Origin: Alphaproteobacteria bacterium
Lineage (GTDB): Bacteria > Pseudomonadota > Alphaproteobacteria > Rhodobacterales > Rhodobacteraceae
Direction: 5' to 3'
DNA: 53,486 nt
NCBI GenBank assembly: GCA_029289325.1
Contig: JARFTV010000017.1
Coordinates: 1-53,486, forward strand
Shown: in pieces, positions 34,464-44,007 of the stretch
Layout of the letters: each line of letters opens with the position of its first letter
How positions within the stretch are numbered: position 1 is the first letter of the stretch
Notes under the pieces: generated by a model
What the model saw: the letters and a program-made list of their open reading frames with translations, nothing else
Databases searched by the model: none
What the model was told of the DNA's origin: nothing
Made by a program: the position numbers and the translations under genes

Positions 34464-35615
34464 ATGACCATCCATTGGTGCGGCACGGGGCTGTCGTCGA
34501 TTCCGGGGCTGCGGCGGCTGATCGAGGCAGGGCATCCCGTGACGGTCTGGAACCGCACGGTCGAGAAGGCCCGGGCCGAGGTCGGCGACCTGACCCAGGA
34601 TATCCGCGCCTTCAGCCTGGAGGCCCTGGCCGAGGCGCTGCAGCCCGGCGACATCGCGGTGTCGATGCTGCCGGCGGACCAGCATGTCGGGATCGCGAAG
34701 CTGTGTCTGGAGAAGGGCGCGAACTTCTGCTCGTCCTCCTACATCGCGCCGGAAATGCGGGCGCTGGATGAGGCGTTCCGGGAAAAGGGGCTGGTCTCGG
34801 TCAACGAGGTCGGGCTGGACCCCGGGATCGACCACCTGATGGCGCATGACCTGGTGGCGCGGTATCGGGCGTCGAAGGCCTATCACAACGACAACGTGCT
34901 GAGCTTCACCAGCTATTGCGGCGGGGTGCCCAAGGAAGCGAACGCGTTCCGCTACAAGTTCAGCTGGGCTCCTGCGGGGGTGCTGAGGGCCCTGCGCTCG
35001 CCGTCGCGGTCGTTGCGGCATTTCACCGAGCTGCGGGTGAACCGGCCCTGGGATGCGATCACCCGCTATGATGCGCCGCTTCCGGTGCCGGAGAGCTTCG
35101 AAGTCTATCCGAACCGCGACAGCTATCCGTTCATGGAGGAATACCGGTTCGAAAAGCACTGGAAGGTGCGCGATTTCGTGCGGGGGACCATCCGGCTGAA
35201 CGGCTGGGCGGATGCCTGGGCACCGATCTTCCGCGAGATCGAGGGGCTGGAAGGCAAGCCGGTGGCAGAGATAAACGCGGCGCTGGAGGCGCGGGCGGCG
35301 GACCTGCTGAAGGAGAACGCCTATGCCGAGGGCGAGCCGGACCGGGTGGTCCTGTTCGTGGCGCTGAAGGCCGAGCGCGACGGGGTGCCGGTGTTCCACC
35401 AGACCTGGGCGATGGATGCCTGGGGGGATGCCCGGGGGACGGCGATGGGGCGGCTGGTCTCGGTCCCGGTGTCGCTGGCCATCGAAGCGGTCCTGAACCG
35501 CGAGATTCCGGCCGGGGTGCATGGCGCGCCGCATGATCCGAAGCTTCTGGACCGCTGGCTGGACCAGGTAAGCCATCTGGCGCAGGTCATGCAGCGGATC
35601 GACCATCTGGCGTGA
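34464..35615 (+). CDS. Saccharopine dehydrogenase family protein (Lys9-like)
   Basis: This 383-residue protein has a short Rossmann start (IHWCGTGLSSIPGLRRLIEAG, VTVWNRT) followed by the saccharopine dehydrogenase C-terminal domain: NEVGLDPGIDHLMAHDL, SFTSYCGGVPKEANAFRYKFSW. These are hallmarks of the glutamate-forming enzymes that convert saccharopine to aminoadipate semialdehyde and glutamate. The start 34464 has GGGGAG 7 bases upstream. It follows the Lys1-like gene on the same strand with a palindrome between them. Carboxyspermidine dehydrogenase is a related family and a less likely alternative. Confidence 0.82.
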   Translation: MTIHWCGTGLSSIPGLRRLIEAGHPVTVWNRTVEKARAEVGDLTQDIRAFSLEALAEALQPGDIAVSMLPADQHVGIAKLCLEKGANFCSSSYIAPEMRALDEAFREKGLVSVNEVGLDPGIDHLMAHDLVARYRASKAYHNDNVLSFTSYCGGVPKEANAFRYKFSWAPAGVLRALRSPSRSLRHFTELRVNRPWDAITRYDAPLPVPESFEVYPNRDSYPFMEEYRFEKHWKVRDFVRGTIRLNGWADAWAPIFREIEGLEGKPVAEINAALEARAADLLKENAYAEGEPDRVVLFVALKAERDGVPVFHQTWAMDAWGDARGTAMGRLVSVPVSLAIEAVLNREIPAGVHGAPHDPKLLDRWLDQVSHLAQVMQRIDHLA

Positions 35616-35715
35616 CGGCTCCTGGTGCGAATTGGTCGTCTCGTCGCGGAGGGCCTGCGAGGAGTGACGACGTCATCGACGAGCGTTTCTGGTGACAGGG
35701 CGCGCCGGCTGACCT

Positions 35716-37497
35716 ATGATTCGCCGTGACGATCCGGAGAAACCGGACAGGGCAGCGAGGCCGGGCGTGAGTGCGAGGGAAACAGCCGGCGGGATGACCC
35801 CGAGGCTTCGGCTGGACCAGCTGGGCGACCGGCTGGCGTCGCTGGCTGCCCGTCTGGCGCGGCCGGCGGTGGGGCTGGTCTCGCAGCCAGAGCCAAGGTC
35901 GATCGGGGTCTATGCCCGTGGGCAGCAGCTGGTGGCGGGCAATGTCCTGTTGGCCGGCCAACTGGTGGAGCTTGCGCCGGGCCAGTCGCTTTGGGCGATC
36001 GAGGCGCCGGATGCCGATTTTGCGGCCGAGGCGCAGGGTTTCGGCTGGCTGGACGATCTGGCGGCGCTGGGCACCAAGGCGGCCCGGCGGCAGGCGCAGG
36101 ACTGGACCTGGGACTGGATTGCGCGGCATGGCTCGGGCGTCGGGCCGGGATGGACGCCAGAGCTGACCGGGCGGCGGATCATCCGCTGGATCCACCATGC
36201 GACCCTGCTGTTGGCGGCCCGCGATCGGGCGCAGTCGGAGGCGTTCTATCGTTCCCTGTCGCGACAATCGGTCTATCTCTCGCGGCGCTGGAAGGCGGCC
36301 GCCCCCGGACTGCCGCGGTTCGAGGCGCTGGCGGGACTTGTCTATGCGGGGATCTCGCTGATCGGGATGGGGCGGCTGGTCGCCCCGGCGACGGCGGCTC
36401 TGGCGGCGGCCTGCGCGGCGGATATCGACGCCGAGGGCGGCATCCCGTCGCGCAACCCGGAGGAACTGCTTGAGGTGCTGACCCTGCTCACCTGGTCGGC
36501 CAGCGCCCTTACGGAAAGCGCCTATCCGGTGCCTCCGGCGCTGTCGGCGGCAATCCAGCGGATCGCTCCGGCCCTGCGGACCCTGCGGCATGCCGATGGC
36601 AATCTGGCGCGGTTCCATGGCGGCGGGGCGGGGGTCGAGGGGCGTCTGGACCAGGCGCTGGCGAATGCGGGGGTGCGGCCGGGCATGCCCTCGCCCATCG
36701 CGATGGGGTTCGCGCGGCTGACGGGGCGACGGACGACGGTGATCGTCGATGCCTCGATGCCGCCCGGCGGCAAGGCGGTGCGGACGGCCCATGCCTCGAC
36801 CGCGGCCTTCGAGCTGACCTCGGGGCGGCGGCCCCTGATCGTGAGCTGCGGCTCCGGCACGGAGTTCGGGCCGGGCTGGCGGCGGGCCGCGCGGGCGACG
36901 CAATCCCATTCGGCGCTGTCGATGGAGGGGGCGTCGTCCTCGCGTCTGGCGGTGGCGGGGGATGAGCTGATCGAATGCGCGGTGGTGACGACCTGCCGGA
37001 TCACCCCCGGCACCGAAGGGATGGACCTCTTCCTGTCGCATGACGGCTGGCTGGCGACGCATGGGCTGTGTGCCAGCCGCAGCCTGACGCTGAGCCATGA
37101 CGGCCGCCGTCTGTCGGGGGTGGACAGCCTGACGGCGTTGACCGCCGAGGCCCGGCGTCGCTTCGAGGATCTGATGACCGCGACCGCAATGACCGGGGCC
37201 GGGTTCGCGATCCGCTTCCATCTGCATCCCGAGGTCGATGCGCAGCTCGACATGGCCGAAACGGCGGTCTCGATGCAGCTGCGCAGCGGCGAGGTCTGGA
37301 TCTTCCGTTTCAGCGGACCTGCGGCGCTTGGGCTGGAGCCCTCGGCCTATCTGGAGAAGGGGCGGCTGAAGCCCCGGCCCAGCACACAGATCGTGCTGCG
37401 CGGTCATGCCCGGGCCTTCGAGACGCGGATAGGCTGGACCTTGGCGAAGGCAACGGATACTCCGCTGGCCATCCGGGACCTTGACGGCGTCGCCTGA
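35716..37497 (+). CDS. Heparinase II/III family protein
   Basis: This protein of up to 593 residues has an alpha-helical N-terminal part and a C-terminal beta-sandwich typical of heparinase II/III lyase-like proteins ([40 protein letters not shown]). Many alphaproteobacteria carry one such gene next to purH. No signal peptide is seen, so a cell-envelope or exported role needs another route, and lyase activity is not assured. The start is uncertain: ATG 35716 has no good ribosome site, GTG 35767 has GAGG 6 bases upstream, and ATG 35794 is also in frame. Confidence 0.8.
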   Translation: MIRRDDPEKPDRAARPGVSARETAGGMTPRLRLDQLGDRLASLAARLARPAVGLVSQPEPRSIGVYARGQQLVAGNVLLAGQLVELAPGQSLWAIEAPDADFAAEAQGFGWLDDLAALGTKAARRQAQDWTWDWIARHGSGVGPGWTPELTGRRIIRWIHHATLLLAARDRAQSEAFYRSLSRQSVYLSRRWKAAAPGLPRFEALAGLVYAGISLIGMGRLVAPATAALAAACAADIDAEGGIPSRNPEELLEVLTLLTWSASALTESAYPVPPALSAAIQRIAPALRTLRHADGNLARFHGGGAGVEGRLDQALANAGVRPGMPSPIAMGFARLTGRRTTVIVDASMPPGGKAVRTAHASTAAFELTSGRRPLIVSCGSGTEFGPGWRRAARATQSHSALSMEGASSSRLAVAGDELIECAVVTTCRITPGTEGMDLFLSHDGWLATHGLCASRSLTLSHDGRRLSGVDSLTALTAEARRRFEDLMTATAMTGAGFAIRFHLHPEVDAQLDMAETAVSMQLRSGEVWIFRFSGPAALGLEPSAYLEKGRLKPRPSTQIVLRGHARAFETRIGWTLAKATDTPLAIRDLDGVA

Positions 37498-37528
37498 GGG
37501 TCCCTCTGGCTGCTGTGAGGGTTTCGCG

Positions 37529-39115
37529 ATGACCAACCTGGTTCCCATCGGCCGTGCGCTGATTTCGGTATCCGACAAGACCGGCCTTCTGGACCTGGCG
37601 CGCGCGCTGGCTGGCTATGGGGTCGAGCTGATCTCGACCGGGGGCACATCGGGGATGTTGCGGACGGCGGGCCTGGCGGTGCGCGATGTCAGCGAGGTGA
37701 CCGGATTTCCCGAGATGATGGACGGCCGCGTCAAGACGCTCCATCCGAATGTCCACGGCGGCCTGCTGGCGCTGCGCGACGATGACGAGCATCTGGTCGC
37801 CATGGCGGCGCATGGCATCCAGCCGATCGACCTTCTGATCGTGAACCTTTATCCGTTCGAGGAGACGGTGGCCAAGGGCGCGGACCACGCGACCTGCATC
37901 GAGAACATCGACATTGGCGGGCCGGCGATGATCCGCGCGGCCTCGAAGAACCACAAGTTCGTGACGGTGGTGACAGACCCGGCGGATTACGGCGCGCTGC
38001 TTGACCAGCTGCGGGCGCATGACGGGGCGACGACCCTGGCCTTCCGGCAGAAGCTGGCGCTGACCGCCTATTCGCGGACGGCGGCCTATGACACGGCGGT
38101 CAGCAGCTGGCTTGCGGGGGAAATCAAGGAGCCTGCGCCGCGCTATCGCAGCTTTGCCGGGAAACTGGCGCAACCGCTGCGCTATGGTGAGAACCCGCAC
38201 CAGTCGGCGGCCTTCTATGTGGATGGTTCGCGCCGTCCTGGTGTCGCGACGGCGCGGCAGTGGCAGGGCAAGGAGCTGTCCTACAACAACATCAACGACA
38301 CCGATGCCGCTTTCGAGCTGGTGGCAGAGTTCGCCGGTGGCGCCCCGGCCTGTGCGATCATCAAGCACGCCAATCCCTGTGGCGTGGCGACGGCTGCGAC
38401 CCTGACCGAGGCTTACCAGCGCGCCTATCACTGCGACCAGACCAGCGCCTTTGGCGGGATCGTCGCCTTGAATCAGGTGCTGGACGGGGCGACGGCGGAA
38501 GAGATCGTCAAGATTTTCACAGAGGTCGTCATCGCCCCCGATGCGACGGACGAGGCGAAGGCGGTCTTTGCGGGCAAGAAGAACCTGCGGCTTCTGACCA
38601 CCGGCGCTCTGCCAGACCCGAAGGCCAGGGGGCTGGCCTTCAAGCAGGTGGCGGGCGGGTTCCTGGTGCAGGACCGCGACGCCGGCGCGCTGGCGGCCAA
38701 CGATCTGAAGGTGGTGACGAAGCGCGCGCCCTCGGACGCCGAGATGCGCGACCTGATGTTTGCCTGGACCGTGGCCAAGCATGTGAAGTCGAACGCGATC
38801 ATCTATGTGAAGGACGGTGCCACGGTCGGCGTCGGCGCCGGGCAGATGAGCCGGGTGGACAGCACCCGAATCGCCGCCCGCAAGGCCGAGGACATGGCCG
38901 AGGCGCTGGGGCTGCCCGGACCGCTGACCAGGGGCTCGGTCGTGGCCTCGGACGCGTTCTTTCCCTTCGCCGATGGGCTGATCACCGCGGCCGAGGCCGG
39001 GGCGACGGCGATCATCCAGCCGGGTGGATCCATGCGCGACGACGAGGTCATCGCTGCGGCGGATGAACGCGGGCTGGCGATGGTCTTCACCGGCATGCGG
39101 CATTTCCGGCACTGA
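37529..39115 (+). CDS. purH: Bifunctional AICAR formyltransferase/IMP cyclohydrolase
   Basis: This 528-residue enzyme performs the last two steps of IMP synthesis. The N-terminal cyclohydrolase has [19 protein letters not shown], and [15 protein letters not shown]. The transformylase has [25 protein letters not shown] and [24 protein letters not shown] motifs. The start 37529 has GAGGG 7 bases upstream. Its TGA stop is two bases before lspA, suggesting cotranscription. Confidence 0.97.
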   Translation: MTNLVPIGRALISVSDKTGLLDLARALAGYGVELISTGGTSGMLRTAGLAVRDVSEVTGFPEMMDGRVKTLHPNVHGGLLALRDDDEHLVAMAAHGIQPIDLLIVNLYPFEETVAKGADHATCIENIDIGGPAMIRAASKNHKFVTVVTDPADYGALLDQLRAHDGATTLAFRQKLALTAYSRTAAYDTAVSSWLAGEIKEPAPRYRSFAGKLAQPLRYGENPHQSAAFYVDGSRRPGVATARQWQGKELSYNNINDTDAAFELVAEFAGGAPACAIIKHANPCGVATAATLTEAYQRAYHCDQTSAFGGIVALNQVLDGATAEEIVKIFTEVVIAPDATDEAKAVFAGKKNLRLLTTGALPDPKARGLAFKQVAGGFLVQDRDAGALAANDLKVVTKRAPSDAEMRDLMFAWTVAKHVKSNAIIYVKDGATVGVGAGQMSRVDSTRIAARKAEDMAEALGLPGPLTRGSVVASDAFFPFADGLITAAEAGATAIIQPGGSMRDDEVIAAADERGLAMVFTGMRHFRH

Positions 39116-39117
39116 CG

Positions 39118-39612
39118 ATGCGGCGGTTCTGGATCACGGCGGCGGTTACTTTCGGGCTGGACCAGATCACCAAGCTGGTGGTCGTGTTCTGGCTGGACCT
39201 GATCAACCGGGTGGAGATCGACCTTTTCCCGCCCTTCCTGGTGTTCCGCATGGCCTGGAACCGGGGGATCAACTTCGGCCTGCTGTCGCATGGCTCGGAC
39301 ATCGCGCGCTGGGGGCTGATCGCGGTGGCTCTGGCGATTTCCGCCTGGGTGATCTGGTGGATGCGGCGCGAGGCGGAAAACCGCTGGGCGCAGCTGTCGG
39401 GCGGTCTTCTGGTCGGGGGGGCGCTTGGCAATGTGGTGGACCGCGTGGCCTATGGCGCGGTGGCTGATTTCCTGAACATGTCCTGCTGCGGGATCGAGAA
39501 TCCCTATGCGTTCAACGTGGCCGATATCGCCATCTTCATCGGCGCCGTCGGTCTGGTGTTCTTTGCCGAAAGCAAGCCCAAGGCGGGAAAACCCGCCAGC
39601 AAAGGGAAGTAA
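39118..39612 (+). CDS. lspA: Lipoprotein signal peptidase
   Basis: This 164-residue inner-membrane aspartic protease cleaves prolipoproteins before the lipidated Cys. It has four membrane helices, the AWNRGINFG motif, and the catalytic aspartates Asp117 ([15 protein letters not shown]) and Asp136 (FNVADIAIF). A Cys-Cys pair sits between them. The next gene encodes a lipoprotein. Confidence 0.95.
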   Translation: MRRFWITAAVTFGLDQITKLVVVFWLDLINRVEIDLFPPFLVFRMAWNRGINFGLLSHGSDIARWGLIAVALAISAWVIWWMRREAENRWAQLSGGLLVGGALGNVVDRVAYGAVADFLNMSCCGIENPYAFNVADIAIFIGAVGLVFFAESKPKAGKPASKGK

Positions 39613-39674
39613 TCCCCCCGTGACGACCGGATCGCTTTAGGCTAAGACGGGGAAAAGACGGATCGGAGGCAGGC

Positions 39675-40202
39675 ATGGCGGCGGCAAGGGGCAAGGCGTT
39701 CATCGCAATTGCGACGGTGCTTGTCCTGTCGGCATGTGCCAGCGACACGCCGCAGTTGATGAACCTGCGCACGGGTGAGGGGCCCGACGAATTCGGCATC
39801 GTTCCCCCCAAGCCCTTGCAGATGCCCGAAAGCCTGAGAGAACTGCCCGAGCCTACGCCCGGAGGCGAGAACCGCACCGACCGTCGCCCCGAGGATGAGG
39901 CGGCGATTGCGCTTGGCGGTCGGCCCGGCGCGGCGGGGGGCATCCCCTCGGGCGACGGGGCGCTTTATGCCCATGCGGCGCGGTTCGGGGTGGAAAGCGG
40001 CATCCGCGCCACCCTGGCGTCTGAAGATCTGCAATGGCGGCGCGACAACAACGGCCGGATCCTGGAACGTTTGTTCAACGTGAACGTCTATTACAAGGCC
40101 TATCGCGACCAGAGCCTTGACCAGCAGGCCGAGCTTGCCCGCTGGCGCAAGCTGGGTCTGCGGACGCCCTCGGCCCCGCCGCGCAAACCCGACGAGCGGT
40201 AA
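39675..40202 (+). CDS. DUF3035 lipoprotein
   Basis: This 175-residue protein has a lipoprotein signal with the lipobox LSAC (FIAIATVLVLSACAS). The mature part is Pro- and Glu-rich with no known catalytic site; the pattern PDEFGIVPPKPLQMPESL followed by LPEPTPGGENRTD fits the alphaproteobacterial DUF3035 family, usually found between lspA and M16 protease genes, as here. Its role is unknown; an envelope structural part is likely. Confidence 0.85.
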   Translation: MAAARGKAFIAIATVLVLSACASDTPQLMNLRTGEGPDEFGIVPPKPLQMPESLRELPEPTPGGENRTDRRPEDEAAIALGGRPGAAGGIPSGDGALYAHAARFGVESGIRATLASEDLQWRRDNNGRILERLFNVNVYYKAYRDQSLDQQAELARWRKLGLRTPSAPPRKPDER

Positions 40203-40273
40203 CAAGCGCGTTTGCCCCGCTTGATCGCGGCCGTCTGGCCTGCACTTATGCCCTGACCCTGAGGGAGAACCCG

Positions 40274-41641
40274 ATGCAACGTCATCTTGTCCGGGGCATG
40301 GCCCTGTGCCTTGCGCTTGCCCTGCCCGTGGCGGCCGAGCCGGTGACAACCTTCACGCTGGACAACGGCCTGGACGTGGTGGTGATCGAGGATCACCGCG
40401 CCCCGGTCGTGGTGCAGATGATCTGGTACCGCGTCGGCGCGGCGGACGAGCCTCCGGGCCAGTCCGGCATCGCGCATTTCCTCGAACACCTGATGTTCAA
40501 GGGGACCGAGACGGTCGGCCCCAACCAGTTCTCTGCCATCGTCGAGGCGCAGGGCGGGGATGACAACGCCTTCACCTCCTGGGACTACACCGCCTATTTC
40601 CAGCGGATCGCGGCCGACCGGCTGGATCTGGTGATGGAGATGGAAGCCGACCGGATGCGCAACCTACGTCTGACGGAAGAGGATGTGGCGACCGAACGCC
40701 AGGTGATCCTGGAAGAACGCGCGCAGCGGACCGACAGCTCTCCGGGCGCGTTGTTGTCGGAACAGATGCGAGCGGCGCAGTTCCAGAACCATCCCTATGC
40801 CGTGCCGATCATTGGCTGGCGACATGAAATTCAGGACCTCGGACGCGATGATGCGTTGGAATACTATGAACGCTTCTACGCCCCGAACAACGCGACGCTG
40901 GTGATCGCCGGGGACGTGACGCCGGACGAGGTTCGCGCCCTGGCCGAAAAGCATTACGGCCCGCTGGAACCCTCGGACGGGATCGCCCCGCGGGCGCGGC
41001 CGCAGGAACCGCCGCAGCTGGCCGAGCGCCGGATCAACCTTGCGGATGAGAGGGTGTCCGAACCTTACGTCTTTCGCACCTACCTTGCCCCCGAGCGTGA
41101 TCCGGGCGACCAGAAGGACGCCGCCGCCCTGACAGTGCTGGCCGAGCTTCTGGGAGGGAATGGCCAGACCTCGGTTCTGGCGCGGGCGTTGCAGTTCGAC
41201 ACGCAGACGGCGGTCTATACCAGCGCCTTCTATGACGGGACCACGATCGACGACGGGACCTTCGGGCTGATCATCGTCCCCGCGCCGGGCGTCGGACTGG
41301 CCGAGGCGGAGGCCGAGATGGACCGCGTGGTGGCCGGGTTCCTTGAGACCGGGCCAGACCCGGCCGCGCTGGAGCGGATCAGGATGCAGGTCCATGCCTC
41401 GGACATCTACGCCCGCGACAACGTGAACGCGCTAGCCCGTCGCTATGGCGAGGCGCTGTCGGTCGGCCTGACCGTGGCCGATGTGGAAAGCTGGGACGAG
41501 ACCCTGTCCGCCGTCACCGAGGCGGACGTGATGGAAGCCGCCCGCAAGGTCTTTGACCGGCGCAATGCCGTGACCGGCTGGCTGACCCGTCCCGAAGCGC
41601 CAGCCCCTGCAGCCGCAGAAGCGGAAGGAGAGACCGAATGA
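40274..41641 (+). CDS. M16 zinc peptidase, active subunit
   Basis: This 455-residue protein has a signal peptide (ALCLALALPVAAEP) and the inverted zinc motif HxxEH in IAHFLEHLMFKG (His68, Glu71, His72), with the downstream Glu in TERQVILEE. It is a pitrilysin/processing-peptidase-type protease, probably periplasmic. The start of the second M16 gene overlaps its stop, so the two subunits are made together and likely form a heterodimer like bacterial and mitochondrial processing peptidases. Confidence 0.93.
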   Translation: MQRHLVRGMALCLALALPVAAEPVTTFTLDNGLDVVVIEDHRAPVVVQMIWYRVGAADEPPGQSGIAHFLEHLMFKGTETVGPNQFSAIVEAQGGDDNAFTSWDYTAYFQRIAADRLDLVMEMEADRMRNLRLTEEDVATERQVILEERAQRTDSSPGALLSEQMRAAQFQNHPYAVPIIGWRHEIQDLGRDDALEYYERFYAPNNATLVIAGDVTPDEVRALAEKHYGPLEPSDGIAPRARPQEPPQLAERRINLADERVSEPYVFRTYLAPERDPGDQKDAAALTVLAELLGGNGQTSVLARALQFDTQTAVYTSAFYDGTTIDDGTFGLIIVPAPGVGLAEAEAEMDRVVAGFLETGPDPAALERIRMQVHASDIYARDNVNALARRYGEALSVGLTVADVESWDETLSAVTEADVMEAARKVFDRRNAVTGWLTRPEAPAPAAAEAEGETE

Positions 41642-42930
41642 TCCGCGCCCTTGCCGTCGTCTTTGCCCTTGCCCTGCCCGCCCAGGCGGAAATCGAGGTC
41701 AAGGAGGTCACCTCGCCCGGCGGGATCACTGCCTGGCTGGTCGAGGATCACAACATCCCCTTCACCGCGCTGGAGATCCAGTTCCGCGGCGGCACCTCGC
41801 TGGATGCGCCCGAAAAGCGCGGCGCGGTCAACCTGATGACCGCCACGCTGGAGGAAGGCGCGGGCGAGATGGACAGCCGCGCCTTCGCCGAGGCGCGCGA
41901 TGCGCTGGCGGCCGAGTTCCGCTTTGAATCGGGGGCCGATTCGGTCGGCGTCTCGGTGCGTTTCCTGACGGAAAACCGGGATCAGGCTGTCGACCTCTTG
42001 CGCGAGGCGCTGGTGAACCCGCGCTTCGATCAGGATGCGGTGGACCGGGTGCGCGAGCAAGTGCTGTCGATCCTGCGGTCGAACGAGAAGGATCCTGGCA
42101 CCATCGCCAGCAACACATTCGACGCGCTGGCCTTTGGCGATCATCCCTATGGCAGTTCGGGCGATGGAACGCTGGCGACCGTGGCGGCGCTGACCCGCGA
42201 CGACGTGATCGCGGCGCACCGCGGGGCGCTGGCTTTGGACCGGGTCTATGTCGCCGCCGCTGGTGACATCACGGCCGAGGAGCTGGGTCCGCTGCTGGAC
42301 CATCTGCTGGGCGAGCTTCCGGCCACCGGGGCACCTTTGCCGGGGCGGGCCGAGCTGGTCCTGAAACCCGGGGTCACGGTCAAGGATTTTCCCAGCCCCC
42401 AGTCCACGGTGATGTTCGGCCACGGCGGCATTGATCGCGAGGACGAGGATTTCTTTGCCGCCTTCATCCTGAACGAGGCTTTCGGCGGCGGCCGCTTCAC
42501 CGCGCGGCTGATGCGCGAGGTGCGGGAAAAGCGCGGGCTGACCTATGGGGTCGGAAGCTATCTGGTGGGGCTGGATCAGGCCGAGCTGTATCTGGGCCAG
42601 TTCTCCGCCTCGAACGACAAGGTGGCCGAGGCGATTGCGGTCGTGCGGGACCAATGGGCGCGCATGGCGACCGAGGGGCTGACCGAGCAAGAGGTGGCGG
42701 ATACCAAGACCTATCTGACCGGGTCCTACCCGCTGCGGTTCGACGGGAACGGGCCGATCGCCCGGATTCTGGTCGGGATGCAGATGGAGGGGATGCCCAT
42801 CGACTATGCCGCAACACGCAACGACAAGATCGAGGCGGTGACGATGGAAGACATCAAGCGCGTGGCGGCGCGCCTGTATCAGCCCGACGCGCTGCATTTT
42901 GTCGTGGTGGGCCAGCCGACCGGCCTTTAG
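41638..42930 (+). CDS. M16 peptidase-like, non-catalytic subunit
   Basis: This 430-residue paralogue has a signal peptide (ALAVVFALALPAQAE) but lacks HxxEH: the position reads RGAVNLMTATLEEG. It keeps the Arg-Tyr pair (KRGLTYGVGSY) that binds substrate in non-catalytic M16 partners. It forms a pair with the upstream active subunit. Its TAG stop overlaps the TAA stop of bciA on the opposite strand. Confidence 0.92.
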   Translation: MIRALAVVFALALPAQAEIEVKEVTSPGGITAWLVEDHNIPFTALEIQFRGGTSLDAPEKRGAVNLMTATLEEGAGEMDSRAFAEARDALAAEFRFESGADSVGVSVRFLTENRDQAVDLLREALVNPRFDQDAVDRVREQVLSILRSNEKDPGTIASNTFDALAFGDHPYGSSGDGTLATVAALTRDDVIAAHRGALALDRVYVAAAGDITAEELGPLLDHLLGELPATGAPLPGRAELVLKPGVTVKDFPSPQSTVMFGHGGIDREDEDFFAAFILNEAFGGGRFTARLMREVREKRGLTYGVGSYLVGLDQAELYLGQFSASNDKVAEAIAVVRDQWARMATEGLTEQEVADTKTYLTGSYPLRFDGNGPIARILVGMQMEGMPIDYAATRNDKIEAVTMEDIKRVAARLYQPDALHFVVVGQPTGL

Positions 42931-43877
42931 AACACCGCATGCGCGCCGCGGTCGTCGGCGACCTCTCCCCGCAGCATGGCGGCGTAGTGGTCCTCCAGCC
43001 GGTCCGCGCCGAACTCTGGGGTGGCGTCAGGATCATAGCGGCCGCCATCCCAGACCAGCATCGATTCAGTGGCGTAATAGCGCCCGATCCGCGCCAGCTG
43101 CGCCTTGGCCGCCAGTTTCGGGGCCAGCCGTCCTGCCAAGGTCAGGCTGGTGATGATCGCATCCATCACTGCGACCGGCACATGTCGGATGCGGATCGGG
43201 CGGTCGAGCAGCCGCTCCAGCATGCGGGCCTGATCGAGGTTCGTCAGCGCCGGTCCCGGTCCGCCGACGGGAAGGATGCGGTTCCGCTTGTCCGGGTCGG
43301 TCAGGCACAGTGCGAGGAAACGGCCCAGATCGCGGTCCGAGATTGGCTTGCAGGAGGTGAGCCGCCCGTCGCCGAACACCAGATAGGGCCTACCCGCCTG
43401 CACCCGCGCCACCTGACCCGACAGCGACTTGAAATAGGCCGTGGCGCGGACGATGGACCAGGACAGGGGCGCGGCCATGAGCTCGGCCTCGAAGGCCAGC
43501 TTGGCGCGCTGGAACTCCAGCATCGGTTTCTGCACGCAAAGCGCCGAGAGCAGGACGAAGTGCCGGGCGCCAACCGCTATTGCCGCGCGCAGCGCCGCCG
43601 ACTGCGCGGCGTGATCGACCGCCCAGGCATCCGTCGGGTCGCCGCTCCGGCTGGCCAGGGTCGAGACCACCGCGCCGGGCCGGACAGCCTGCATCGCGGC
43701 CTGAAGATCGGCGGGGTCGGTCGCCTGGCCGGGGATGATCCGGCACCCCGACAGCGGCGCGGGGTCCGACCCCTGTCGCACCAGGGCCGACACTTCGAGC
43801 CCGGCCGCGCGAAGGGCCTGCGCCGTGGCCCGCCCGATGGTCCCCGTCCCGCCCAGGAGCAGCACATTCCTCGCCAC
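42927..43877 (-). CDS. bciA: Divinyl (proto)chlorophyllide a 8-vinyl-reductase
   Basis: This 316-residue NAD(P)-binding protein follows the plant DVR/BciA family closely: LLGGTGTIGRA at the N-terminus, HFVLLSALCVQKPMLEFQRA in the middle, then VRATAYFKSLSGQV, VFGDGRLTSCKPISD, LPVGGPGPALT and IGRYYATESML. It reduces the C8 vinyl group of chlorophyllide precursors to ethyl, using NADPH, in bacteriochlorophyll synthesis. GTG is the start, with GGGAGAGG 4 bases upstream. A PpsR-like site lies just upstream. It is separate from any photosynthesis gene cluster in this window and implies a phototrophic organism. Confidence 0.92.
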   Translation of the reverse strand: MARNVLLLGGTGTIGRATAQALRAAGLEVSALVRQGSDPAPLSGCRIIPGQATDPADLQAAMQAVRPGAVVSTLASRSGDPTDAWAVDHAAQSAALRAAIAVGARHFVLLSALCVQKPMLEFQRAKLAFEAELMAAPLSWSIVRATAYFKSLSGQVARVQAGRPYLVFGDGRLTSCKPISDRDLGRFLALCLTDPDKRNRILPVGGPGPALTNLDQARMLERLLDRPIRIRHVPVAVMDAIITSLTLAGRLAPKLAAKAQLARIGRYYATESMLVWDGGRYDPDATPEFGADRLEDHYAAMLRGEVADDRGAHAVF

Positions 43878-43900
43878 GTCGCCTCTCCCGACCGAACTGC

Positions 43901-43918
43901 TGTCAGCCTAGCATGACA
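43901..43918 (-). promoter_or_regulatory. PpsR/CrtJ-type binding site upstream of bciA
   Basis: The palindrome TGTC-N10-GACA fits the PpsR/CrtJ consensus TGT-N12-ACA and its extended form. It lies 24 bases before the bciA start, within the 130-base gap shared with mutL. PpsR represses bacteriochlorophyll and carotenoid genes in oxygen and light. Only one site is seen, while PpsR often binds two. Confidence 0.55.
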
Positions 43919-44007
43919 GGAATGCAGCGCCAGCAGGAAGGTGTCCGGGCTTGGGAAATCCGGTTTCGTTCTTCCCCGACTCACAGGCGCCTGCTACAGA
44001 TGGGGGC

